From: Frigoriglobus tundricola
GTDB lineage: Bacteria > Planctomycetota > Planctomycetia > Gemmatales > Gemmataceae
Assembly (NCBI RefSeq): GCF_013128195.2
Contig: NZ_CP053452.2
Location: 4,278,001-4,342,000 of the forward strand
Length of the DNA stretch: 64,000 nt
Direction of reading: 5' to 3'
Shown: positions 43,798 to 51,789 of the stretch, in pieces
How positions within the stretch are numbered: position 1 is the first letter of the stretch
Layout of the letters: every line of letters begins with the position of its first letter
Made by a program: the position numbers and the translations under genes
Notes under the pieces: generated by a model
What the model was told of the DNA's origin: nothing
The model's input: the letters and a program-made list of their open reading frames with translations, nothing else
Databases searched by the model: none

Positions 43798-45706
43798 ATG
43801 CGGAAAATGGGGGCGATCCGCCGTGCGCTGTTCGCGTGCGCCGTTGCGGGCCTGGGGCCTGCGGCCGGTTGCACCACGCCCGACGGCTCGGCCGACGATC
43901 GCGCCCGGCGGCGGCGTACTCAGCCGCCGCGCGCCTCGGTTGCCATCGGCCGAAGTGCCGCCGCTCCCGGCCGCGCTCGCGGCGGGGAAGAGCCCGCTCG
44001 AGGCGCCCGCGCCACCCGCCGAGTCCTCGGACGCCCCGCTCGCGATCAACCTCGCCACCGCGATGCGGCTCGGCGGCAACGCCCGGCCGCTGGACGTGCA
44101 GATCGCCGGGCGGCAGGTGATGGCCGCCGCTGCGGCTTATGATCGGGCCCGGCTCCTCTGGGTGCCGAACCTCGTACTCGGCGTCGATTACTTCGGGCAC
44201 GCGGGCGAGCAACAGAACTTCGCGGGCGATCTGCCCATTTCGAACCGCAGCACGCTCATGGCGGGGCTCGGCCCGAACGTGGTGTTCGCGTTCTCGGACG
44301 CCGTGTACGCCCCGCTCGCGGCCCGTCAGGACCTCCGCGCCCGCCAGGCACTCCAGCAGGCGAGCGCGAACGATTCGGTCCTCGCGGTGGCCGAAGCGTA
44401 CTTCGCGGTCCAGCAGGCCCGCGGCGACCTGGCCGGGGCGCTCGCCGCCGAGGCGCGGGCCGAAGAACTGGTCCGCCGCACGGCGCAACTGGCCAAGGGG
44501 CTGGCCCCGCCCGCGGAGGAGAACCGGGCGCGGACGGAACTCGGCCGCCGCAAGCAGGCGGTGGCGTCCGCCCGCGAGCGGTGGCGCACCGCCAGCGCCG
44601 AACTCGCCCGCCTGCTCCGCCTCGATCCGGCCGCGGTGGTCGAGCCGGCCGAACCGCCGTCCCTGCCGGTCACCGTGATCGACCCGCACCTCGGCGTGGA
44701 CGATCTCATCCCCGTGGCGCTCGGCGCGCGGCCGGAACTGGCCGGGAACCAGGCGCTCGTGCAGGCCACGCTCGCCCGGCTGAAGCAGGAAAAGATCCGG
44801 CCGCTGGTGCCGAGCCTCGCGGTGCGCAGCGCCTCGACCAACCCCAGCGGGTCGCTCGGGTACGGCGTCTTCGGCGGCGGCACGAACGCCCTGAAGGACT
44901 TCGGCAGCCGGCTCGACATCGACGTGCAACTGCTGTGGGAGTTCCAGGCGCTCGGCTTCGGCAACAAGGCGCGGGTGGCCGAGCGGCGGGCCGAATACGA
45001 AGCGGCCACGCTCGACCTGTTCCGCACCCAGGACCGGATCGCGGCCGAGGTCGTCACGCGGGTCGCGGAGGTGCGGTCGGCGGCGCGGCGCCTCAACGAC
45101 GCCGAGCCGGCGCTCAAGGAGGCGATCGAACTGGTTCAGAAGAACGTCGAGGGGCTGGGCCAGACGCGGCGGATCGGCGACGCGCTCACGCTCGTGATCC
45201 GGCCACAGGAGGCCGTCGCGGCGCTCCAGGCGTTCGCGCAGGCGAACACCGATTTCTTTGCCGCGGTCGCGGACTACAACCGGGCGCAGTTCCGGCTGTA
45301 CCGGGCGCTCGGGCACCCGGCGCAGTGCCTCGCGGGCACCGTCGCGGACGCGCCCCGCGGACCGGCGCCGGTCCCCGCCCCGCCGCCAGAAAAGGCGGCG
45401 CCCGCGCAACCCGTCCCGCTTCCGGTCGTTCCTCCGGTGAAGGGCGAACCGCCGGTGCTCAGTGCCGTGCCGGTCGTGACTCCGGCGGGCGGTCTGCCGC
45501 TCGGGCCACTGGCCCCGCCGATGCCCCGGCCGAAACCGCCGCCGCCCCCGCCCGAGCCGGTGTGGACGCCGGTCGCCGGTTCGGCCCCGCGCACACCGAC
45601 CGTAACGGAGGAGCCGCCGTCGTCCCGTCCGCCGACGGTGACCGTAGAGCCATCGTCCGCGGCCCCGCTCCGTCCGCCGATCGTGGTTCCCGATCCGCCG
45701 AAATAA
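43798..45706 (+). CDS. TolC-family outer-membrane efflux protein, probable frame break near its start
   Basis: TolC-type barrel-tunnel protein. ATG 43798 opens a lipoprotein signal (RRALFACAVAGLGPAAGC), then the frame must change between about 43885 and 43915 (one extra base) to enter the long frame PLAINLATAMRLGGNARPLD, VPNLVLGVDYFGHAGEQQNF, SVLAVAEAYFAVQQARGDLA, LGARPELAGNQALVQATLAR and YNRAQFRLYRALGHPAQCLA. The two internal TolC repeats are visible. The C-terminus of about 130 residues is Pro-rich and unlike TolC. With the correction the product is 635 residues. No inner-membrane pump gene is adjacent here; it may serve the HlyD proteins downstream or others. Confidence 0.82.
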
Positions 45707-45833
45707 AAAAGAGCAAAATATTTACCAATTTTTCTCTTGCCAATCTGCCTTGATTTTCTAGACGGCGTGCGGCATGTTTGAGGTTAGGCAAATCGCTCGT
45801 TGCACTCGAAGGAGTTGAGGAGGATCGCAACTC

Positions 45834-46376
45834 ATGTGGGACCCACCCCTTGAACACCCGCTGCGGCGGCTGTTCGCGGGGCTTGCCGAACACGCCTTCT
45901 TCTCCCACCTCGGCGTGGCCGACCCGCCCCTGATCGACTACCTCTCCGGACTGCTCGCCCGCTTCATTCACAACGACGACCTGTACCGGCTGCGCGGCAG
46001 CTCCGGTCGGCCGCTCACGGAACTCGCCGAAATGGTGATCGAGGCGGAGCGCCTGCCGGCCGGCGGGCGGACGCGCCGCGACTACTACCGGCACATCGGC
46101 GACTTCGCGCTGTTCTGGACCGGCGTGTACCCGGAGGCCGTGGAGCGCCAGCGGTCGCGCGCGTGCCGGGACGCGCTCGTGAACTACACCGCGCAGGGCA
46201 AGCGCGGGTACCTGCTCACGAGCCGCATGGAGGAGGAGCAGCACCACGACGCGGAGGCCGAGCTGTTCCGCCGACTGAGCGACCAGTTCGAGGTGTGCGC
46301 GGCCGGGCTCTTGAAGGTGCGCGAAGAACTGGACGTGATGCGGACCACCCCGCCCACCGGGGGCATCATCGGTTAG
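45834..46376 (+). CDS. Conserved hypothetical protein, 180 residues
   Basis: AGGAGG (about 45818-45823) precedes ATG 45834. The soluble, helix-rich protein reads PLRRLFAGLAEHAFFSHLGV, RFIHNDDLYRLRGSSGRPLT and RRDYYRHIGDFALFWTGVYP, ending in EEEQHHDAEAELFRRLSDQF and a short tail. Family not recognised; no signal peptide or membrane segment. An AT-rich stretch of 60 bp (45707-45765) precedes it. It converges on the parvulin gene across a terminator. Confidence 0.72.
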   Translation: MWDPPLEHPLRRLFAGLAEHAFFSHLGVADPPLIDYLSGLLARFIHNDDLYRLRGSSGRPLTELAEMVIEAERLPAGGRTRRDYYRHIGDFALFWTGVYPEAVERQRSRACRDALVNYTAQGKRGYLLTSRMEEEQHHDAEAELFRRLSDQFEVCAAGLLKVREELDVMRTTPPTGGIIG

Positions 46377-46432
46377 TGGGCGGCGGCGATTTGGTGCCGG
46401 TCAGGTGCCCGCGGAACTTTCGGTACAGGAAA

Positions 46433-46500
46433 AGGGCAACGCGCTCCGCGCGTTGCCCTCATTTGGAGTTGCCGGCTGGCGTCACTCGCGGAGCGAGTGA
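46433..46500. terminator. Bidirectional terminator plus second hairpin between convergent genes
   Basis: AGGGCAACGCGC and GCGCGTTGCCCT form a perfect 12-bp stem around TCC at 46433-46459; on the minus strand it is followed by TTTTCC. A second perfect hairpin TCACTCGC-GGA-GCGAGTGA lies at 46482-46500, eight bases after the parvulin stop on the minus strand. Confidence 0.7.
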
Positions 46501-46508
46501 CCGACTTT

Positions 46509-47447
46509 CTACGGCAGCGTGAGCTGAATCTGGCCCTCCTTGCGGAGCTTCGCGATCAGGTCCGCGCGGAAATCGTCGGTGTAGGAGTCGAGTATGTCCA
46601 TTGCGGACTTCTCGAAGGTACTCGGCGTGCCCGGTTTGCGATCGGTCACCTGGATGAGGTGCAATCCGAATTCGGTTTCCAGCACGCCGCTGAGTTCGCC
46701 CGTTTTGAGCGCGAACGCGGCCTTGGCGAAGGCTTCGTCGATCAAGCCGCCCTTCCGCAAAATGTAACCGAGATCGCCCCCGGTCGGGGCGCTCGGACAG
46801 TGCGAGAACTTCTTGGCCGCGTCCGCGAAATCGAGCTTACCGGCGGCGATCTCGGCACGCAGCGCTTCCAGCCGCTCTTTCGCCGCGGCCCGCTCCGCCG
46901 GGGTCGCGGCCTTGCCGACGCGCAGCACAATGTGCCGCACCTTCACCTCGACACGGTCGAAGTGGTCCTTGTTTGCGGCGTAGTACGCTTTCAGTTGCTC
47001 GTCGGTCGCGACGGACCTCACGTAGCCGGTGAGCTGCATCGCAGCCGTCCACGATTCGCGCACCTGGGCCTCCGTCTGGCCGGTCTCCTTGTAGAAGCCG
47101 GCCAGCGATTTCCCCTCTTTGCTGAGCTTCTCACCGAAAGCTTTGAGCTGGGCGTCGATCTCGGCCGGATCGACCTTCGGCCCGTTCTTGCGGAGGAACT
47201 GCCGGACGAGCAGGTCGTCCACCATGTCGGCCAGCACCTCGACGCGCATCTGTCGGCGCTGGGCCACGGTCAGCGGGGTGAGCGGTAGCGATTGCTTCAG
47301 CACCGCATCGACGTCGGCGAGCGTAATGGTCTCGCCGTTGACGGTCGCGGCGTCGTTCGGGTTGCTCGGGGCTGCGGCCGGCGGCTGCGCCAGCGCGACA
47401 GTCGAGAGGGCGAGTGCGGTAAATGGGACGGAGAACGGGTATCGCAT
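46509..47447 (-). CDS. Periplasmic parvulin-type peptidyl-prolyl isomerase (SurA/PrsA-like)
   Basis: 312 residues with signal peptide (RYPFSVPFTALALSTVALAQ). The N-terminal SurA-like helical domain (VNGETITLADVDAVLKQSLP, LADMVDDLLVRQFLRKNG) is followed by the parvulin domain near 165-265 with VKVRHIVLRVGKAATPAERA, FADAAKKFSHCPSAPTGGDL, GYILRKGGLIDEAFAKAAF and GVLETEFGLHLIQVTDRKPG. Assists folding of exported proteins. Monocistronic by position, ending at a terminator pair and starting divergently from queE (97 bp). Confidence 0.92.
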   Translation of the reverse strand: MRYPFSVPFTALALSTVALAQPPAAAPSNPNDAATVNGETITLADVDAVLKQSLPLTPLTVAQRRQMRVEVLADMVDDLLVRQFLRKNGPKVDPAEIDAQLKAFGEKLSKEGKSLAGFYKETGQTEAQVRESWTAAMQLTGYVRSVATDEQLKAYYAANKDHFDRVEVKVRHIVLRVGKAATPAERAAAKERLEALRAEIAAGKLDFADAAKKFSHCPSAPTGGDLGYILRKGGLIDEAFAKAAFALKTGELSGVLETEFGLHLIQVTDRKPGTPSTFEKSAMDILDSYTDDFRADLIAKLRKEGQIQLTLP

Positions 47448-47544
47448 GTCGGGCCTCCTGGCACCCTTTATCGGTTCGGCGGCCCGCGCGGTATCACTTC
47501 GTCCGCGGTCCGCTCGTAAGGATTTTGCGGGGTGCTAAGATGGG

Positions 47545-48276
47545 ATGATGAGCGAAGCCAAGCGAACCCCGCTGTCCGATGTTCCGGCGGACGCCGCCCA
47601 CCGGGTGGCGCTGCTGCGCGGCGTGCCCGCGGGCGAACTGCTGATCCACGAGATTTATCTGAGCGTACAGGGCGAATCCACCTTCGCCGGTCTGCCGTGC
47701 GTGTTCGTGCGCACCTCGGTCTGCGACTCCCGCTGCACGTGGTGCGACACCCCGCACGCGTTCAACCAGGGCACGCGGATGAGCCGGGCCGCGGTTCTCG
47801 ACCGGGCGCTGGCGTTCGGCTGCCCGCTCGTGGAACTCACCGGCGGCGAACCGCTGCTCCAGGCCGACGTCCCGCCGCTCATGACCGAACTGTGCGACGC
47901 GGGCAAAACGGTGCTGCTCGAAACGAGCGGCGCGCATGATGTGGGCCGCGTCGATCCCCGCGTCCACGTCATCATGGACCTGAAGTGCCCGGACAGCGGC
48001 GAGAGCCACCGCAACCGGTGGGCGAACCTCAATGTGCTGAAGCCCACGGATCAAATTAAGTTCGTACTCGCGTCGCGGCGCGACTGGGACTGGGCCGCGG
48101 CCGTCATTCGCGAACACCGGTTGGACGAGCGGTTCACGTGCCTCGTGAGCTGCGTTTTCACCGCCGTTCCGCCGGTGGAACTGGTCGGCTGGCTGCTCGA
48201 ATCCGGCCTCCACCGCGTGCGGATGCAGTTGCAGATGCACAAGTACATCTGGGAGCCGACCCGGCGCGGGGTGTGA
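47545..48276 (+). CDS. queE: 7-carboxy-7-deazaguanine synthase
   Basis: Radical SAM enzyme converting 6-carboxytetrahydropterin to 7-carboxy-7-deazaguanine in queuosine/7-deazaguanine synthesis. The 243-residue protein has EIYLSVQGESTFAGLPCVFV with R, then the iron-sulfur cysteines 60, 64 and 67 in SVCDSRCTWCDTPH, and VELTGGEPLLQADVPPL. Other queuosine genes are outside the window. The start has ATGATG; either Met may be used. It is followed by the nested repeat region 48303-48542. Confidence 0.93.
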   Translation: MMSEAKRTPLSDVPADAAHRVALLRGVPAGELLIHEIYLSVQGESTFAGLPCVFVRTSVCDSRCTWCDTPHAFNQGTRMSRAAVLDRALAFGCPLVELTGGEPLLQADVPPLMTELCDAGKTVLLETSGAHDVGRVDPRVHVIMDLKCPDSGESHRNRWANLNVLKPTDQIKFVLASRRDWDWAAAVIREHRLDERFTCLVSCVFTAVPPVELVGWLLESGLHRVRMQLQMHKYIWEPTRRGV

Positions 48277-48302
48277 ATGTCTTGTGTCGGCCTGGTTTTG
48301 GG

Positions 48303-48542
48303 CCTCAGCCCCCAGGGCGTTGCCCTGGGCTGAGGAATCGCAGGCTTTCAGCCTGCCCGGATATCTTCACCCCGAGAGGGGTGAAAACTCCTCATACACG
48401 AACCCGCTGAGAGTGTCTGTTTTCGTGGTACAGGCTTTCGAGCCTGTGCTCCAAGGCACACAGGCTCGAAAGCCTGTGCCACGAGCCGAAAACCGGACAG
48501 ACTCACCGGGTTCATGTATCAGACAACGCCCTGGGTCTGAGG
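48303..48542. repeat. Nested palindromic repeat cluster between queE and the metallo-beta-lactamase gene
   Basis: CCTCAGCC...CCCAGGGC-GTT-GCCCTGGG...CTGAGG at 48303-48335, GCAGGCT-TTC-AGCCTGC at 48340-48356 and TTCACCCC-GAGA-GGGGTGAA at 48366-48385 follow in series. The left end CCCAGGGCGTTG returns inverted as CAACGCCCTGGG at 48524-48535. The element at 48393-48519 sits inside, so one repeat has inserted into another. Confidence 0.7.
48393..48519. mobile_element. 127-bp palindromic mobile element, copy 2
   Basis: Inverted relative to the copy at 35165-35292, with three substitutions and one T indel. Termini ATACACGAACCCG (48394) and CGGGTTCATGTAT (to 48519), with the same double-hairpin centre. 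It has no reading frame and is inserted in the repeat cluster 48303-48542. Confidence 0.85.
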
Positions 48543-48543
48543 T

Positions 48544-49197
48544 TCACCACAACTTGCGGTCCTCGCGGGTGTCGGCGATGAGGGCCGGGAAGTCCACGCC
48601 CTCGCGGCGGTCGTTCGCGTGGACCGAGTACACGCGGTGGACCCGGTACCCGCTCTCCCGCACGAAGGCGATCACCCGGTCGCACGACCGGACCCGCGTT
48701 TCGACCGGCACCCGCTCGTTCACCGTTCGCACCGTGCCGAGTTCCCAGTCGCCGGTACACGCCGCCCCGCGAAAAATCACGATCGTGTCCGCCGGGCTGT
48801 GCTTCGGGGCGTGGATCAGGTGCAACGGTTCGCCCCCGATGGACAGCGTGAGCCGGTCGTCGAAGTACCGCACCCCGGCCTCGTCCACCGCCCGGCGGAA
48901 GTCGCTGTGCAGCACCGGCTCCGCCTGTGGGAAGCGTTCCCGCATCTGTCGGAAGGTCGGCGCGCTGAAGTGGTCGTGGTGCGTGTGCGTGCAGAGGAGG
49001 TACTTCACCGTCACCCCGAGTTCCCGAGCGGCGTGCGCCGCGTCGCCGGCCGGATCGGCACCGGAGCCGGTTCCCACGAGGCTGGTGGGCGGCATTTCGA
49101 GAACGGCCGCTTCGCCGTTGTGCGCGAGCAGCCACACGCCCGTTTGGAGCCAGTTGTACCGCCCGACCAGATACACGCCGTCGAACCAGCGATTCAT
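48544..49197 (-). CDS. Metallo-beta-lactamase fold hydrolase
   Basis: 217 residues from ATG 49197. Zinc-ligand motif CTHTHHDH (His71, His73, Asp75, His76), then FDDRLTLSIGGEPLHLIHAP with KHSPADTIVIF and GAACTGDWELG carrying the third His/Asp ligands, and a C-terminal SVHANDRREGVDFPALIADT. Family hydrolases act on thioesters, lactones and similar; the substrate is not predictable. Divergent from the WD40 gene. Stop lies next to the repeat cluster. Confidence 0.88.
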   Translation of the reverse strand: MNRWFDGVYLVGRYNWLQTGVWLLAHNGEAAVLEMPPTSLVGTGSGADPAGDAAHAARELGVTVKYLLCTHTHHDHFSAPTFRQMRERFPQAEPVLHSDFRRAVDEAGVRYFDDRLTLSIGGEPLHLIHAPKHSPADTIVIFRGAACTGDWELGTVRTVNERVPVETRVRSCDRVIAFVRESGYRVHRVYSVHANDRREGVDFPALIADTREDRKLW

Positions 49198-49293
49198 GTT
49201 CGCTCCATGAGTCTGCGCGAGCGGGAAGCGAACCCGCCCGAAACAGCGGGCGTCCGTTCCGAATGCCCCGCCTTCCAAAGAGGATACCGTACC

Positions 49294-50298
49294 GTGATCC
49301 CGCTCCAAACCGGCTTTCGGCACCCCGTCACGCACCTCCTCTTCAGCCCGGACGGTTCGACGATCGCGGTGGCGCAGCCGCATTCCGGTATCACCCTCAT
49401 CGAACGCGCGTCGGGCCGCACGATCGCGGTCTGTGCCCGACCGCGGCACGCGGGGTTGACCGGTCTCACGTTCTGCGGCGACGGTCGGTTCCTCGCGGCG
49501 GCCAGCGCTAAGGGAATCGTGGTGTTCGATGCGAGCACCGGCGCGCGTGTTCTGGCGAACGCCTTCCACCTTCACCCGCGCCTTCTGGCCGATCGCGGCG
49601 GCGTGGTTCTCGGCGCCACGCTCACGAAGGACGCGGCCGTGCGCCCGGAACTGGGGCCGAGCGGTTCGGGCCTGTCGGAACGCTTGACACGCCCCGTGTT
49701 CGACCGGAAGGATTTCGAGATCGCCGCACTGGCGCCGGACGGCGCGCTCGTCGTCGGCTCGGAGCAGGGGGAATGGTGGCTGCGCGGCGTCGGCAATTCC
49801 CATCTCGCGGCGCGGGTCGAGCGTCCCGCCACGGCCGAACCCGCCAGAAAATCCGTCGCGAAGTTCTGCCCCCTCGGTCGCCGCTTCGCCATCAACGACG
49901 GGCACACACTCGACGTGTACGACGGCGCCGAACTGACCGAAGGGAGTGAAGACGACCAACCGACCGGCCCCCCGCTTGTTCAGCGGGCGAACGGCTCCCA
50001 GGTTATGGTTGCACCCATGCCGCACGTCGTCCTGGCCCCGACGTTCACACTCGCGCCGGAAAAGCGGGTGGCTGAGAGCCGTTGGCATCCGCCCTTCGCC
50101 CTGGCGGCCGACGGGCGCGGTCTCCTCGTGAAGCGGCCGCGGAACCGTATTCAGTGGTGGGACGCACCGAGCGGCACGCTCGTGAACGAGTGGAGTTGGC
50201 GGTTCGAGTGGGTGACGTGCGTTGCGGTCTCGGCCGACGGCTTGACCGCCGTTGCGGGAGGGCGCTTCGGTCGGGTGGTGGTCTGGGATCTGGAGTAG
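49294..50298 (+). CDS. WD40-repeat protein
   Basis: About 334 residues from GTG 49294; a longer form from ATG 49207 would leave only 9 bp to the divergent gene and adds sequence without motif. Propeller blades are seen in FRHPVTHLLFSPDGSTIAVA, LTGLTFCGDGRFLAAASAKG with IVVFDASTG, and WVTCVAVSADGLTAVAGGRF ending GRVVVWDLE. No signal peptide or membrane helix. Acts as a scaffold by family; partner unknown. The zinc-ribbon gene follows after 125 bp. Confidence 0.8.
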   Translation: MIPLQTGFRHPVTHLLFSPDGSTIAVAQPHSGITLIERASGRTIAVCARPRHAGLTGLTFCGDGRFLAAASAKGIVVFDASTGARVLANAFHLHPRLLADRGGVVLGATLTKDAAVRPELGPSGSGLSERLTRPVFDRKDFEIAALAPDGALVVGSEQGEWWLRGVGNSHLAARVERPATAEPARKSVAKFCPLGRRFAINDGHTLDVYDGAELTEGSEDDQPTGPPLVQRANGSQVMVAPMPHVVLAPTFTLAPEKRVAESRWHPPFALAADGRGLLVKRPRNRIQWWDAPSGTLVNEWSWRFEWVTCVAVSADGLTAVAGGRFGRVVVWDLE

Positions 50299-50423
50299 GT
50301 GTGTTTTGGGACACCATCTGCCATATTGGCAGGCATCCCAATTTCATCGCTACTGTCCTTGTGATCACTACTGTCGCTACGGTATAACCCACCCCTCTAT
50401 CGCCCCACGCGGAGGAAACGTCC

Positions 50424-50624
50424 ATGCTCTGCCCGCGGTGTTACGGCAAGCACGTTGTCCTGCTGAACGGTTCACGGGTGCCGTGCCCGGAGTGTGCCGG
50501 CGTCGGCGAGTTGCACTGCTGCGACGGGCTCCGCGAACAGGAAACGTGCCCGGTGTCGAACGGGGCCAAATTCCAATATTCCAACTCTAACCCGAAATCA
50601 GACGAGCCCCGGTCGCGGACGTGA
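50424..50624 (+). CDS. Small zinc-ribbon protein
   Basis: 66 residues: MLCPRCYGKHVVLLNGSRVP with CPECAGVGELHCCDG, giving CxxC (3,6), CxxC (21,24) and CC (32,33), a double zinc knuckle like a DnaJ-type CXXCXGXG unit. GGAGG upstream (about 50412-50416) supports the ATG. Similar small proteins are common in Gemmata-like genomes as far as I recall; function unknown. Codon 40 onwards is low-complexity and may be untranslated. Confidence 0.6.
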   Translation: MLCPRCYGKHVVLLNGSRVPCPECAGVGELHCCDGLREQETCPVSNGAKFQYSNSNPKSDEPRSRT

Positions 50625-50739
50625 GCCGTCCCCCTCCTTTCGGATTCGGTCTCCGCAACTAAGATTTCCCGGCGGAGCCGGGGCGGGTGGGGTTGCGATC
50701 TCCTTCGGCGCCCTGTTAGAGTTGCCGCCGGGGGAAACC

Positions 50740-51669
50740 ATGCAGTGCATCGTGACCGGCGCGGCCGGTTTCATCGGCTCACACCTGTGCGAACGGTTGC
50801 TGTCGAACGGCCACGCCGTGACCGGCATCGACTGCTTCACGGACTACTACGCCCGCTCCATCAAGGAGCGGAACCTGTCCGCCTTCCGCGCTCACCCGCG
50901 CTTCACGTTCCGCGAACTCGATCTGTCGCAGGGGGTTCCGGCCGAGGTCGCCCGCGGCGCGGAGTGGGTGTTCCACCTCGCCGCGATGGCCGGCCTCACG
51001 CGCAGTTGGCTCGACTTCGACACGTACAACCGCCACAACCTCACGGCCACGCACCGCTTGCTCGAAGCGCTCAAGGGCTCGGCCGCGCTGAAGCGCCTGG
51101 TCTACGCGAGCACCTCGTCCGTGTACGGCAAGCACGCGAACGGCGACGAGTCGCTCCCGACGCAGCCGAGTTCGCCCTACGGCATCACGAAGCTGGCGAG
51201 CGAGCACCTGTGCCGCGTGTACGGGGACGAGTTCGGCGTGCCGTGCGTGGTGCTGCGCTACTTCAGCGTGTACGGCCCCCGGCAGCGCCCGGAGATGGGC
51301 TACCACCTGTTCATCAACGCGATCCTCCGGGGCCAGCCGATCAAACTGACCGGCGACGGGCTCCAGGTCCGCGGCAACACTTACGTCGAGGACTGCGTCG
51401 AAGCCACCGTCCGGGCGGCCGAGGCGGCGCCGGGCGAGACCTTCAACCTCGGCGGCGGCGAACTGGTGACGGTCCTGGAGGTGTTCCAGAAGCTCGAACG
51501 CATCATCGGCAAGCCGGCGATCATCGAGCGCCACCCGCCCCGGCCCGGCGACCAACTGGCCACCGGCGCGGACGTGACGAAGCTGTTCCGGCACCTCGGC
51601 TGGAAGCCGACGACCGGAATCGACGAAGGTTTGGCGCGACAGGTGGAGTGGCAGAAGACGTTGAATTAG
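50740..51669 (+). CDS. NAD-dependent sugar epimerase/dehydratase
   Basis: 309 residues of the extended short-chain dehydrogenase family. NAD motif TGAAGFIGSH at the N-terminus, LVYASTSSVYGKHANGDESL with the catalytic Tyr and Lys in SSPYGITK, VVLRYFSVYGPRQRPEMGYH and TFNLGGGELVTV. It belongs to the UDP-glucose/UDP-glucuronate 4-epimerase group; exact substrate cannot be told. Ribosome site GGGGGA upstream. With the next two genes it likely forms an exopolysaccharide or glycan pathway. Confidence 0.9.
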   Translation: MQCIVTGAAGFIGSHLCERLLSNGHAVTGIDCFTDYYARSIKERNLSAFRAHPRFTFRELDLSQGVPAEVARGAEWVFHLAAMAGLTRSWLDFDTYNRHNLTATHRLLEALKGSAALKRLVYASTSSVYGKHANGDESLPTQPSSPYGITKLASEHLCRVYGDEFGVPCVVLRYFSVYGPRQRPEMGYHLFINAILRGQPIKLTGDGLQVRGNTYVEDCVEATVRAAEAAPGETFNLGGGELVTVLEVFQKLERIIGKPAIIERHPPRPGDQLATGADVTKLFRHLGWKPTTGIDEGLARQVEWQKTLN

Positions 51670-51765
51670 CCGCACGATACGCGCAGAAAAGGCACGATCC
51701 GAGAAGATTGATTTCGAACCCGGCCTTCATCTTCATCGGGTCTCATCTGCGTTCATCGTGCGGCT
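51669..51765. repeat. Inverted repeat between epimerase and ligase genes
   Basis: AGCCGCACGAT at 51669-51679 is exactly complementary to ATCGTGCGGCT at 51755-51765. Between them lie GATGA/TCATC-type words (CTTCATCTTCATCGGGTCTC, then CATCTGCGTTCATC), a repeat vocabulary seen in many bacterial intergenic regions. The left arm begins on the last base of the epimerase stop. Confidence 0.5.
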
Positions 51766-51789
51766 CCTCATTGTTTAACGAGGGCACGG

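Noticed and set aside
48619..49206. Upstream extension of the WD40 gene
   Set aside because: It runs antisense across the metallo-beta-lactamase gene and has no motif; the propeller starts after 49294.
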